From the NCBI RefSeq assembly GCF_010672085.1, contig NZ_JAAHHT010000034.1:1-45099 (forward strand): DNA of 45,099 nt. Direction: 5' to 3'. Position 1 is the stretch's first letter; every line of letters begins with the position of its first letter. A model generated the notes under the pieces. That model had not been told where the DNA came from. It saw only the letters and a program-made list of their open reading frames with translations, and searched no databases. The translations under genes and the position numbers were made by a program. Origin of the DNA: Okeania sp. SIO3I5. Lineage in GTDB: Bacteria > Cyanobacteriota > Cyanobacteriia > Cyanobacteriales > Microcoleaceae. Shown here in pieces: positions 1-8,014 of this stretch.

Positions 1-35
1 GTACAGTTGCTAACTTAACTTATTTTTTTCTTTAA
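1..35 (+). pseudogene. Truncated scrap of a second ariA-like ATPase gene
   Basis: Bases 1-30 match bases 393-422 of the downstream ATPase gene at 29 of 30 positions. In the same frame they read TVANLTYFFL followed by TAA at 33-35; the intact gene reads TVANLIYFFL at this point, just after its Walker A lysine. Homology stops after about base 30 and the frame closes at once. This is therefore the broken end of a duplicated copy entering from outside the window. Whether more of that copy survives upstream cannot be seen. Confidence 0.7.
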
Positions 36-277
36 AAAAGGGAGTCGGGAGTCGGGAAAAATAATTGATTATTTATGTACAAGAGGAAAAACTAACTCCG
101 AGATTACTTTTTACTTTTACCTTTTGAATTTTGACTTTAATGTAGCTTAGTATCAGCTTGTCTAATTTTGAAGGCTGAAACAATTGTTGCTTTTTAAGTT
201 ATGATCAAATTTCAAGCTATGCAGAATAATTCAACTTTCTGTCATAGTACCTATTTAATCAATTGAGGAAAATAGAT

Positions 278-1666
278 ATGTCAGTATCAATTTCAGAATT
301 TATAATTGAGGAGCTATGGGGTTATCAGACATTGAGAATTCCTATTAAGGATAATCGGTTTGTTTTAGTAGGAGAGAATGGAACAGGAAAAAGTACAGTT
401 GCTAACTTAATTTATTTTTTTCTAACTTGTCAATGGCAAAAAATTAATGATTTTGATTTTAAAGCAATTGCTTTAGTTATTAATCGTGAAAAACTTTCTA
501 TACCTAAAGAAAACCTCAATAATGATCTAGGGACTTGGAAACAATACACACAATATGAAAAAATCAAGAATATTATTATGGAATATCCTAATTTTTCAGA
601 AGACGATATTCCAAAATATCTAAAAGATGAGAATAAGTTAAAAAGTTTGAGCAATAAATTAAGTTCTTCAATTTCTTGGCGTCGAGTTCGTGATACTTTA
701 ATAAGGATGGAAAAAGAAAAACTTTATTCATCAAACACTATTTTAGAAAAGGTAGATAGTACCATTAAGAAAATCGTGAAAGCACAAATTCTATATCTAC
801 CAACTTATAGACGAATTGAGCAAGAATTTAAAGAAATTTTTCCAGAATTATACGAAAGAAAATTATCTAAGAGAAAGACACAAAAAGATTATGTTGAATT
901 AGTAGAATTTGGTATGGAAGATGTCGAACAAACTATAAACGAAAAAATGAATAATTTAAAAGATAGTATCCGTAATCGGTTGGAAAATCTAACTGGAACA
1001 TATCTAAGTGATGTAATTAGCAAAGTCTATAAACAAGTTAACATCGAGGAATTAAAAGACCTAGATAACGAAACTGTTGAATCAATTTTTAGTAGAATTG
1101 ATGAAAAAATTCTTTCAGAAAAAGAGAAGGAAGAATTACGCAATATGCTTGAAAAAGTCAACAATGAAGGAAAAATAGAAGAAGACCAAAAAGTAATTGC
1201 TCATTTTCTCCTAAAATTACTGAAATGGCATAAAGAACAACAGGAACAAGAACAGGAAATTCGCAATTTTGTCAACGTTTGCAATCAATATCTAGTTAAT
1301 AAAGAAATAAGATATGACAATATTAAACTGAGGATTGATATTATTTCAAACCGCCAAAAAATTCACTCTGATAAAAATAACCAAGAATCAGATAAGCAAA
1401 AAATTGAACTTAAAATGCTTTCCTCTGGAGAAAAGCAAATTGTTTCACTTTTTTCTCATCTATATTTATCCGATAAATCAGATTATTTTGTAATAATAGA
1501 TGAACCAGAACTTTCCTTGTCCGTACCTTGGCAAAAACGTTTTTTACCAGATATTTTGAATAGTGAACGTTGCAAAGGTTTAATTGCAGTCACACACTCT
1601 CCATTTATTTTTGATAATGAACTCGATTCATATACCCATTCACTAAGCGAATTTATTGATAATTAA
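278..1666 (+). CDS. ariA: AAA/ABC-type ATPase, PARIS AriA-like
   Basis: A 462-residue SMC/ABC-like ATPase of the AAA_15 kind. Visible motifs are Walker A GENGTGKST (about 32-40), a helical, charged middle section (about 100-340), an ABC signature LSSGEKQIV, a Walker B with D-loop in YFVIIDEPELSLS, and a switch histidine in AVTHSPF. I chose ATG 278 because TTGAGG (263-268) is a good ribosome site in front of it; an in-frame TTG at 263 is less likely. The stop lies 2 bases before the next gene, which encodes a DUF4435 protein. ATPase followed by DUF4435 is the layout of PARIS, in which AriA holds AriB and releases it when it senses a phage anti-restriction protein. The family assignment is from motifs and order; the trigger for this system is unknown. 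Confidence 0.75.
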   Translation: MSVSISEFIIEELWGYQTLRIPIKDNRFVLVGENGTGKSTVANLIYFFLTCQWQKINDFDFKAIALVINREKLSIPKENLNNDLGTWKQYTQYEKIKNIIMEYPNFSEDDIPKYLKDENKLKSLSNKLSSSISWRRVRDTLIRMEKEKLYSSNTILEKVDSTIKKIVKAQILYLPTYRRIEQEFKEIFPELYERKLSKRKTQKDYVELVEFGMEDVEQTINEKMNNLKDSIRNRLENLTGTYLSDVISKVYKQVNIEELKDLDNETVESIFSRIDEKILSEKEKEELRNMLEKVNNEGKIEEDQKVIAHFLLKLLKWHKEQQEQEQEIRNFVNVCNQYLVNKEIRYDNIKLRIDIISNRQKIHSDKNNQESDKQKIELKMLSSGEKQIVSLFSHLYLSDKSDYFVIIDEPELSLSVPWQKRFLPDILNSERCKGLIAVTHSPFIFDNELDSYTHSLSEFIDN

Positions 1667-1668
1667 TT

Positions 1669-2610
1669 ATGAATTTTGCCGATCAATTAAGAGACGCTCG
1701 TAACCCAGGAGATGTTTATCTACAATTCATTAAAAACGATGGAAAAGATGAAAAAACAATTCATTCATTTTTTGAAGGAGATGAGGATATTTCCTTTTAT
1801 AGTCATTTCATAGAACAGATACTTCCCAAAAATTACTCATCTCTTAAATATGTATGTAAAGGTAAACAAAAGGTTTATGAGTTGTATAAAAAAGTTATCG
1901 CTCATATATCTAATAAAACTAATAAAAGTAGAACTTTATTTTTTGTAGATAAAGACCTATCTGATTTTCTCAATGAAGATTTACCTAAATACGAAAATCT
2001 TTATGTCACTGATTACTATTCTATTGAAAATTTTCTAGTGATAGAAACTATGATTAGAAAAATCTGTGAAGACTTTTATCATATTACCGACACAACACAG
2101 ATTTCTGAAATAAAAAGCCGATTTCAGCAAGAATTGAAAACCTTTTATCGCTATCTTTTGCCGATTATGTCATGGATAATTTATCTAAAAAAACAAGGCT
2201 ATCAAGTTAATCTTAATAACTTGCAAATGGATAAGTTATTCCAATTAAACGATGATTTACAAATATGTAAAAAACAGCAAAAAAATTATCTTAAAATTTT
2301 AGAAAAACACTGTGGTGTAGATACACCTCAAAAATGTTGGATTCAAATCAAGAAAACTGTCGAGTATCTCAAACAATATGATGCTAAATCTTATATTAGA
2401 GGTAAATATGAATTATGGTTTTTTGTGACTTTTATTAACAAAATCAACATTATTAAAGATGTACATAATCAACAACTTTTCAAAAGTAAAACTCAGATTA
2501 ATGAAGGCAATGCAATAGCAATTCTAGCTCCTCGTATTCCTTTTCCTCCATCACTGAAACTTTTTTTAAAGAAAAATTTTAAACAACTCAACTATAAAAG
2601 TAATTCTTGA
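1669..2610 (+). CDS. ariB: DUF4435 TOPRIM-like nuclease, PARIS AriB-like
   Basis: A 313-residue protein with the DUF4435 pattern: FFEGDED with Glu36 (the TOPRIM-type acidic residue), FFVDKD with Asp94 and Asp96, and YSIENF at 117-122. Near the C-terminus it carries LAPRIPFPPSLKLFL, a region that I recall lies close to the end in this family. In known PARIS systems AriB is a toxic nuclease that, once freed, stops phage growth by cutting host tRNA. The ATG is 2 bases after the ATPase stop, so the two are almost certainly co-transcribed and translationally coupled. The end lies in a poly-T/poly-A stretch near 2563-2580, and an open +1 frame continues beyond it. A frameshift that shortened the C-terminus therefore cannot be ruled out. 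Confidence 0.72.
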   Translation: MNFADQLRDARNPGDVYLQFIKNDGKDEKTIHSFFEGDEDISFYSHFIEQILPKNYSSLKYVCKGKQKVYELYKKVIAHISNKTNKSRTLFFVDKDLSDFLNEDLPKYENLYVTDYYSIENFLVIETMIRKICEDFYHITDTTQISEIKSRFQQELKTFYRYLLPIMSWIIYLKKQGYQVNLNNLQMDKLFQLNDDLQICKKQQKNYLKILEKHCGVDTPQKCWIQIKKTVEYLKQYDAKSYIRGKYELWFFVTFINKINIIKDVHNQQLFKSKTQINEGNAIAILAPRIPFPPSLKLFLKKNFKQLNYKSNS

Positions 2611-2629
2611 AAAAGCTATATCTAAAATC

Positions 2630-2782
2630 ATGCTATCCTTAGAGCAAATTAAATTAGATGATAATAATTGGGATAACTTAATCAACTCGTCTTTGCTAAT
2701 TATTGAATATTGGTATGCAAAATATGAACCACAACTTACAGATAATAATTTTAATAATTATCAGACTTACAGCAATACATGA
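2630..2782 (+). CDS. Small ORF after ariB, possible frameshifted tail or gene remnant
   Basis: A 50-codon frame starts 20 bases after the ariB stop. Its composition looks coding: MLSLEQIKLDDNNWDNLINS, then IIEYWYAKYEPQLTDNN. The frame is open upstream to about 2564, inside the 3' end of ariB in the +1 phase. It could therefore be the original ariB C-terminus displaced by a slip in a homopolymer run, or a remnant of another gene. The last codons come from a MITE inserted at TA 2768-2769. Removing the element restores a TAA at the same spot, so the pre-insertion protein would have been about 46 residues. No family was recognised. Confidence 0.3.
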   Translation: MLSLEQIKLDDNNWDNLINSSLLIIEYWYAKYEPQLTDNNFNNYQTYSNT

Positions 2783-2935
2783 GGATTGTGAGGTACACTT
2801 AAAGGTTAATCTATATCCTTGCAGTTCAGCCTTCAATACTGTAACAACCTGGAAGGTTGTGTTACCAAAATTACTAATAGGTTTCCAGCTTTTAACAAAA
2901 AAAATTTTGTACCTCACGCGCCTCCGAAACTGCTG
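2770..2935. mobile_element. TA-flanked MITE (family with GTGAGGTACA inner repeat), copy 1
   Basis: This 166-bp element has imperfect inverted ends of about 29 bp. Their inner part is a perfect pair, GTGAGGTACA (2788-2797) and TGTACCTCAC (2908-2917), and the outer ends read CAGCA and TGCTG. TA dinucleotides flank it at 2768-2769 and 2936-2937, as expected for IS630/Tc1-type insertion. A second member lies at 26334-26493 with the same inner repeat. The interiors differ and no transposase is encoded. Confidence 0.65.
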
Positions 2936-2989
2936 TAATTGAAATACCAAAAGCAACAGAAATTACCTTTTCCATAACACTTTAAAACT

Positions 2990-3583
2990 ATGCAAATTAA
3001 ACAACAAAAAAACTACACCCCCACCGAATACCTAAACCTTGAAACTAACTCACAACAACGACACGAATACATTAACGGTGAAATTATTCCCATAACTGGT
3101 GGAACTCCAAATCATAATCAAATTGCCCTTAACTTCAGCGCAGCTTTAAATTTTTCCCTTAAACGTCAACCCTATAGAGTATTTATTTCTGACCAACGAC
3201 TTTGGATTCCAAAAAAACGCATCTATACTTATCCTGATGTTATGGTAACTCCAGCAAATTTACAACTACAACAAGGAAGAAAAGATACTATTACTAACCC
3301 CCTCATAATTGCTGAAGTTTTGTCAAATTCTACTAGAAATTATGACAAAGATCAAAAATTTGCAGCTTATCGAACTATTTCCACATTTCAAGAATATCTA
3401 CTCATAGACCAATACACAATCCAAGTCGAACAATATTACAAAAATGCTCAAAAACAATGGATTTTTTAAGAATCTAATCAACCCCAAGAAACTATCTCTC
3501 TCAACTCAATTGATTTTCAAATAACCCTGACAGACATTTACGATAAAATCGAATTTGAAACAATAGAAAACAGCGATAATTAG
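2990..3583 (+). pseudogene. Uma2-family PD-(D/E)XK endonuclease, interrupted by a stop codon
   Basis: The product resembles Uma2 nucleases, a restriction-endonuclease fold greatly expanded in cyanobacteria. Motifs are YTYPDVMV (acidic Asp), LIIAEVLS (Glu) and the helix DQKFAAYRTI. The open frame stops at 3467-3469 (TAA) after 159 residues. The same frame then continues cleanly to TAG at 3581-3583, giving about 197 codons, close to the usual length. In the tandem copies downstream the equivalent codon is TCA (serine), so the TAA is a single-base nonsense mutation. The catalytic core lies before the stop, so a shortened protein may still be made. Most Uma2 genes have no known function. Confidence 0.75.
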
Positions 3584-4421
3584 AAATATTGAAACTTATT
3601 TCTGTTGGGTTTCATTCCTCAACCCAACCTACTAGCTATTCCTACATTTCAAGAATATCTACTCATAGACCAATACACAATCCAAGTCGAACAATATTAC
3701 AAAACTGCTCAAAAACAATGGATTTTTTCAGAATATAATCAACTCGAAGAAACTATTTCTCTCAACTCAATTGATTTTCAAATAACCCTGACAGACATTT
3801 ACGATAAAGTCGAATTTGAAACAATAGAAAACAGCGATAATTAGAAATATTGAAACTTATTTCTGTTGGGTTTCGTGACTCAACCCAACCTACTAGCTAT
3901 TCCTACATTTCAAGAAAACCTACTCTTAAACAATACACAATCCAAGTCGAACAATATTACAAAACTGCTCAAAAACAATGGATTTTTTCAGAATATAATC
4001 AACCCGAAGAAACTATTTCTCTCAACTCAATTGATTTTCAAATAACCCTGACAGACATTTACGAGCAAGTCGAATTTGAAACAATAGAAAACAACGATAA
4101 TTAGAAATATTGAAACTTATTTCTGTTGGGTTTCGTGACTCAACCCAACCTACTAGCTATTCCTACATTTCAAGAAAACCTACTCTTAAACAATACACAA
4201 TCCAAGTCGAACAATATTACAAAACTGCTCAAAAACAGTCGATTTTCTCAGAATATAATCAACCCAAAGAAACTATCACTCTCAACTCAATTTATTTTCA
4301 AATAACTCTGACAGACATTTACAATAAAGTCGAATTTGAAACAATAGAAAACAGCAATAATTAAAAATATTGAAACTTATTTCTGTTGGGTTTCGTGACT
4401 CAACCCAACCTACTAGCTAAA
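3376..4421 (+). repeat. Tandem 260-bp repeats of the Uma2 3' end
   Basis: The last roughly 205 bp of the Uma2 gene plus about 55 bp of downstream DNA are repeated in tandem. The in-gene copy ends at 3583 and further copies end at 3844, 4104 and 4364, followed by a partial unit to about 4421. The first duplicate is one base longer: copies 2 and 3 share a 1-bp loss near 3922 and 4182, which shifts the frame upstream of that point. Each spacer holds an imperfect hairpin around GTTGGGTTTC and CTCAACCCAAC. The repeats keep the Uma2 C-terminal reading frame (QVEQYYKTAQKQWIFSEYNQ), but none has a convincing start or ribosome site. Confidence 0.85.
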
Positions 4422-4472
4422 ATTGTGGGTAAGTTTGAGTATTAGGGGATTTGATATGAAATGGCAAAAAAT

Positions 4473-5243
4473 CTAAAACTTAAAATTTGAATTAGTAGTT
4501 TCTAACAACTTGAGAATTTTTTCCACATCATCAAATTCCCCAACAACTCTACGGATAGGTAGAGGCCAAACTCTAATCAAAGTAGGAGTAGCAGTAACTA
4601 AATCTACTTCAGCTTGTTCGGGATGTTGAAAGATATCTATTACTTTTAAAGTATAAGGAAGAGAAAGATATTCTTCTAATATTTGGTGGAGATTTTGAAG
4701 AGTCCGCTCAGTAGTCAAACTTTTACCTGATACAAATAAACGGAGAACATAACCTTCAACTTCTGGTTGTGAATCAACAGTTGAAGTTGAGACTTCCTGT
4801 GGAATAGAATCTAAATTAAAATCTTGCTGTTCAAGACGCATAACGAGGTTATGATTTTCCCAGAGTTGCGGAAACTGGTCATAATAAGTAGAGATTACCA
4901 TTGGATTACAAAATTCCTCTGACCATGGAGCAGGTTGCCAAATCATCTCACCAGTATGAAAAATGGCATTAAGTAATGCCTGATATCTTAATACTGGCAG
5001 ATAAGCTTCGGCAAAAACTTCGATTTCCTGACTACGAGGGTTTAACCATTTATCAATAGTTGCAGTGTATCCCGGTATTAAGAAATGGGGTGGTTCAGAT
5101 AATCCCAATATTGCTTGTAGCTCTATACATAGGTGTAGATGCCATCGATTTTTTTTGCTTGGATCTATGCAATAAATTAAATCTCCCCCAGGTGTAAACA
5201 AGGCAATACCTTTAAATAACTGGGGGAATTCTGGGGGAGTCAT
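4473..5243 (-). CDS. KaiB-family protein with a 160-residue N-terminal domain
   Basis: A 256-residue protein whose C-terminal 165-248 matches the KaiB/SasA-N thioredoxin-like fold: YVLRLFVSGKSLTTERTLQN, then YTLKVIDIFQHPEQAE, then the cis-proline loop ATPTLIRVWPLPIRRVVG. Classical KaiB is only about 100 residues. This protein adds an N-terminal domain (1-140) with no motif I recognise and a low-complexity linker (141-163). It is therefore a KaiB-domain relative rather than the clock KaiB, and kaiA and kaiC are not nearby. It stands alone: a TnpB relic lies beyond its start, and the Uma2 repeats lie beyond its end. Fold call firm; function unknown. Confidence 0.75.
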   Translation of the reverse strand: MTPPEFPQLFKGIALFTPGGDLIYCIDPSKKNRWHLHLCIELQAILGLSEPPHFLIPGYTATIDKWLNPRSQEIEVFAEAYLPVLRYQALLNAIFHTGEMIWQPAPWSEEFCNPMVISTYYDQFPQLWENHNLVMRLEQQDFNLDSIPQEVSTSTVDSQPEVEGYVLRLFVSGKSLTTERTLQNLHQILEEYLSLPYTLKVIDIFQHPEQAEVDLVTATPTLIRVWPLPIRRVVGEFDDVEKILKLLETTNSNFKF

Positions 5244-5245
5244 TT

Positions 5246-5290
5246 CAGTTATCAGTTATCAGTTATCAGTTATCAGTTATCAGTTATCAG
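5246..5290. repeat. Heptamer tandem repeat CAGTTAT
   Basis: Six head-to-tail copies of CAGTTAT plus CAG sit immediately upstream of the KaiB-family gene. This is a typical cyanobacterial short tandemly repeated sequence. Shorter runs of the same heptamer occur at about 8651-8668. Confidence 0.9.
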
Positions 5291-5292
5291 TA

Positions 5293-5332
5293 CCTCTGCC
5301 TGTTTGCTCCGCATGAGCAGGAAAGTCAGAGG
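5293..5332. repeat. Dispersed hairpin repeat, CCTCTG...CAGAGG
   Basis: An imperfect hairpin with ends CCTCTG/CAGAGG around GTTTGCTCCGCATGA. A related copy in the opposite orientation lies at 24973-25013, where it has altered the end of a small gene. Confidence 0.6.
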
Positions 5333-5421
5333 CTTGAAATATTGAATATTGAACCTGTTTTTTTCATCCCCTAGCAAATTTAGTCAGACTTTGCCAAACC
5401 AAATTAGGAGATAATGGTCAG

Positions 5422-5684
5422 TTTTTACCAAATGGTCAATCAGTTAAGTCAGGATTGAATAAGTCTTTCCAGGATGCAGCATTCGGCCAGGAAAGTTCAA
5501 GTATTAGAGTATGTTGCCTGGAAGTTGGGCAAGAGAATTATCACGCGTCAACCCAAAAGGCACGTCTCAGTATTGTTGGGAATGCTTGAATAAAGTCTCT
5601 AAAAGCTTATCAGAGCGCTGGCATTCTTGTAATAATTGTGGTCAGCAGCTCGATAGGGATTATAACTCAGCCCTTCTGATCTAA
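5422..5684 (+). pseudogene. tnpB: Relic of an IS200/IS605-type tnpB, C-terminal part
   Basis: Only the last third of a TnpB can be read, in three frames. First comes LPNGQSVKSGLNKSFQDAAF, then after a shift VLEYVAWKLGKRII, then after another shift VNPKGTSQYCWECLNKV and SERWHSCNNCGQQLDRDYNS, ending at TAA 5682-5684. The CxxC...CxxC zinc ribbon and the RuvC-III DRDYNSA motif are TnpB hallmarks. At least two frameshifts and no N-terminus make it inactive. A MITE has inserted right after the stop codon. It is unrelated in position to the other TnpB relic at 17.3-18.6 kb. Confidence 0.85.
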
Positions 5685-5690
5685 AAAATA

Positions 5691-5815
5691 GGCGTTGCAT
5701 AAATGCGGGATGATTTTAATAGTTTTGTGGAATGGGCATCTTGCCCGTTCCTGATATTTTTGGACAGGCAGGATGCCCGTCCTACTTAATATTCATCCCT
5801 TAATTCAGCAACGCC
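5691..5815. mobile_element. 125-bp MITE with 8-bp target duplication
   Basis: The element begins GGCGTTGC and ends GCAACGCC, with imperfect inverted ends of about 33 bp that include GGGATGA/TCATCCC. It is flanked by a perfect 8-bp direct duplication AAAAAATA (5683-5690 and 5816-5823), so both ends are exact. The interior holds two head-to-head copies of a GGCATCTTGCCCGT-like palindrome and no gene. It inserted at the end of the TnpB relic. The parent transposase family is not identifiable here. Confidence 0.85.
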
Positions 5816-5920
5816 AAAAAATAGGATTGTTATCAACACAGGGGGAAGACATCACCTCACACGAAACAGCGGTCAGGGTTTCCCACGCGCTCAGAATCCC
5901 GCGTTGTCCATCCCCCCTAA

Positions 5921-5939
5921 CCCCCCTTTAAAAGGGGGG
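5921..5939. terminator. GC-rich palindrome downstream of pilT
   Basis: CCCCC(C)TTTAAAAGGGGG forms a short perfect stem 27 bases beyond the pilT stop. It has no clear U-tract. The same motif recurs around 16275 as a common dispersed repeat, so a terminator role is only possible. Confidence 0.3.
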
Positions 5940-5965
5940 AATAGAAGGGCAACGTCGGGAGTATG

Positions 5966-7261
5966 TCAAATTCTGCCGCGTAACATTTGAGCCATTTCGT
6001 TTGGGGAAGGTGACTGATTAATTGCTATCTCTTCAGTGATTCTACCTTCTTGATAAAGCTCATACAAAGACCTATTCATAGTAGTCATGCCTTCATAAGT
6101 ATCCTTAATCATAATTTGGTTAATATCTTCATACTGATCTTTGAGAATATATTCCTTAACTACATCAGTATTAATCAAAATGTCATGGAAAGCAGCTCGT
6201 TTACCATCAGTAGTTTTACACAACAACTGAGCAATAATCGCTACTAGAATTTCCGAAAGAGCCAATTTAATTGCTGGTTGTTCTTCAGCAGAAAACATAT
6301 CCAGAATACGAGTGATAGTTTTAACAGCACTGTTAGTGTGCAAAGTTCCCATCACCAAGTGTCCTGTAGATGCTGCTTTAATAGCAATTCCTACGGTTTC
6401 CTTATCCCGAATTTCTCCCACTAGCATAAGATCGGGGTCTTGACGGAGGGCACCTTTGAGAGCATTAAAGAATTTCAGGGTATGTCTACCTACCTCCCGG
6501 TGCTTGATCAAAGATTTCCGACTTTCATGGACAAATTCTACAGGGTCTTCAATAGTGATGATGTGATAAGGAAAAGTATCATTCATAAAATCAATCATTG
6601 CTGCCATAGTAGTAGACTTACCAGAACCTGTAGGTCCTGTCACCAAAAGTAATCCTTTATGGTAATGGCAAACTTTCTTAAAAACTTCTGGCAACCTGAG
6701 TTGCTCCATCTTGAGAATTTTCGCACCAATCAGTCGTAATACCATCGCCGGACCTGCCAGAGAATCAAACAAGCTAATCCGTATTCGCACAAAACCTAGG
6801 TCCGCCGCACCGTCAAAGTCTAGATTTTCCTGAAATGCCCGAATTTCCTCATCTTTGAGAATTTCCCGCAACCAACTCATAAAAGTACCTAAGTCGGTCT
6901 CTGGATACTCAATTGCTACGAGGTCACCACGCTTACGAAATCTTGGTATTTCATTTACACCCAAGTGAATATCTGAAATTCCTTCTTTTTCAGCCCGTCG
7001 GACAATTTCTGTCAATGGTACTTGTCCCTCTGCAAGTTCTGGGCCGGAAGAAACTGCTGGTTGGCTTGGTGCAGTTTCTGTGGGAGGAATAGTTTGTGGA
7101 GAAACTGGAGCTGAGGGTGGTGGAGGACTAGAAGGTTTTGGAGGAGCTGTTGGTTGTCTTCTTGCTGAAGGAGAGGGTGGAGCAGGAGGGCGAGGTGGTA
7201 AACCACGGCCTCCTGGTGGTGGTGGTGGAGTTGGGGGACGAGATGGTGGTGTTTGTGTCAT
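5966..7261 (-). CDS. pilT: Type IV pilus retraction ATPase, PilT family
   Basis: A 431-residue secretion ATPase. Residues 1-75 are a proline-rich leader; the PilT core follows: PAS-like N-domain (about 80-190), Walker A GPTGSGKST (209-217), Asp box IEDPVEF (around 240), Walker B DLMLVGEIRD (277-286) and His box GHLVMGTLHTN (300-310). It hexamerises at the inner membrane and powers pilus retraction for twitching and DNA uptake. The C-terminal AIRAG-type motif of classical PilT is not evident. Together with the long leader, this fits the second cyanobacterial PilT (PilT2) better than PilT1. It is monocistronic, with 750 bp of non-coding DNA upstream. Family call firm; paralogue assignment tentative. 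Confidence 0.9.
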   Translation of the reverse strand: MTQTPPSRPPTPPPPPGGRGLPPRPPAPPSPSARRQPTAPPKPSSPPPPSAPVSPQTIPPTETAPSQPAVSSGPELAEGQVPLTEIVRRAEKEGISDIHLGVNEIPRFRKRGDLVAIEYPETDLGTFMSWLREILKDEEIRAFQENLDFDGAADLGFVRIRISLFDSLAGPAMVLRLIGAKILKMEQLRLPEVFKKVCHYHKGLLLVTGPTGSGKSTTMAAMIDFMNDTFPYHIITIEDPVEFVHESRKSLIKHREVGRHTLKFFNALKGALRQDPDLMLVGEIRDKETVGIAIKAASTGHLVMGTLHTNSAVKTITRILDMFSAEEQPAIKLALSEILVAIIAQLLCKTTDGKRAAFHDILINTDVVKEYILKDQYEDINQIMIKDTYEGMTTMNRSLYELYQEGRITEEIAINQSPSPNEMAQMLRGRI

Positions 7262-8014
7262 AGTTACTAATAAATTGAGTCTAAAGTTTCGCCCATAAGT
7301 GGGCGACTTTCTAACAATAAACGGTTGTATATATATAGCTATATAGCTAGTGCCGCTACGCGGAATTCAAAATTTAAAATTCAAAATTCATGCATTATTG
7401 GTTAGTAAGGCTTTTAGGATTTTGTAATTGGTCAGTTATTTCTGCCATCCTGCACTAGCTATCTATTATATTCGGATCGTACTACTCAATCATATATTCT
7501 TCTTTGCAAGTTTATAAAATTGAAGTTGCAGGGCACAATATACCAGTATAATTAGCTTCAGCCATTAAGATTGGTGGATTTGTCGGTATATAGACATCTT
7601 CATAAAAGAGGGAACACAGGGGAATAATTGATTTGATTTTTGATTTTTGGAGAAGTCTAATAGTATTATTAGAGTATATATATAGAGAAATTTATAGCTC
7701 AAAAACAACTTGTTTGTTTTAACAACTACAGCTAAGAAAGAATTGGCTATTGACAATTACTAATGATGAATCTCAGACTAGGAAATGTTTTTCCAACTGT
7801 TCCCTGCTATATAATTAAATCGGTTGAAATTATGAGAGTGGCTGATATATGCTTAAACTTAAAATTTAGCTTTGATAATTATACCTTGACCAAAAGATTA
7901 TAGCAGTACCTACTTTTCAGTAGGACTTAACTATGTGGAAAAAATATCAATAATATTATTTCGTTTTTTTATAGTAAAAAAGACTTATCTAAATCAAGGT
8001 TTTATAATTAAATT
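7262..8014. other. Gene-free region with dispersed repeats
   Basis: About 750 bp with no credible gene. It contains AT-rich runs (alternating TA at 7330-7345), an AATTCAAAA-type direct repeat at about 7371-7390, a small MITE at 7591-7659, and at 7766-7812 a segment resembling one at 21841-21907 (a TTCCAACTGTTCCCTG core). The pilT promoter must lie at its left end but no clear -35/-10 pair is visible. Confidence 0.6.
7591..7659. mobile_element. Short MITE, TAGACATCT family, copy 1
   Basis: Ends TAGACATCTT and GAGAAGTCTA are inverted repeats. The interior (AGAGGGAACA, then AATTGATTTGATTTTTGATT) matches the element at 26200-26310, so these are members of one family. A third member lies at 40722-40874. 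Confidence 0.55.

Noticed and set aside
3850-4364. Two 84-codon frames in the Uma2 repeats as independent genes
   Set aside because: They begin with TTG in spacer DNA, lack ribosome sites and are shifted upstream of a shared 1-bp deletion; best seen as gene fragments.
7565-7756. 63-codon minus-strand frame
   Set aside because: It crosses a MITE and AT-rich DNA with no conserved pattern or start signal.
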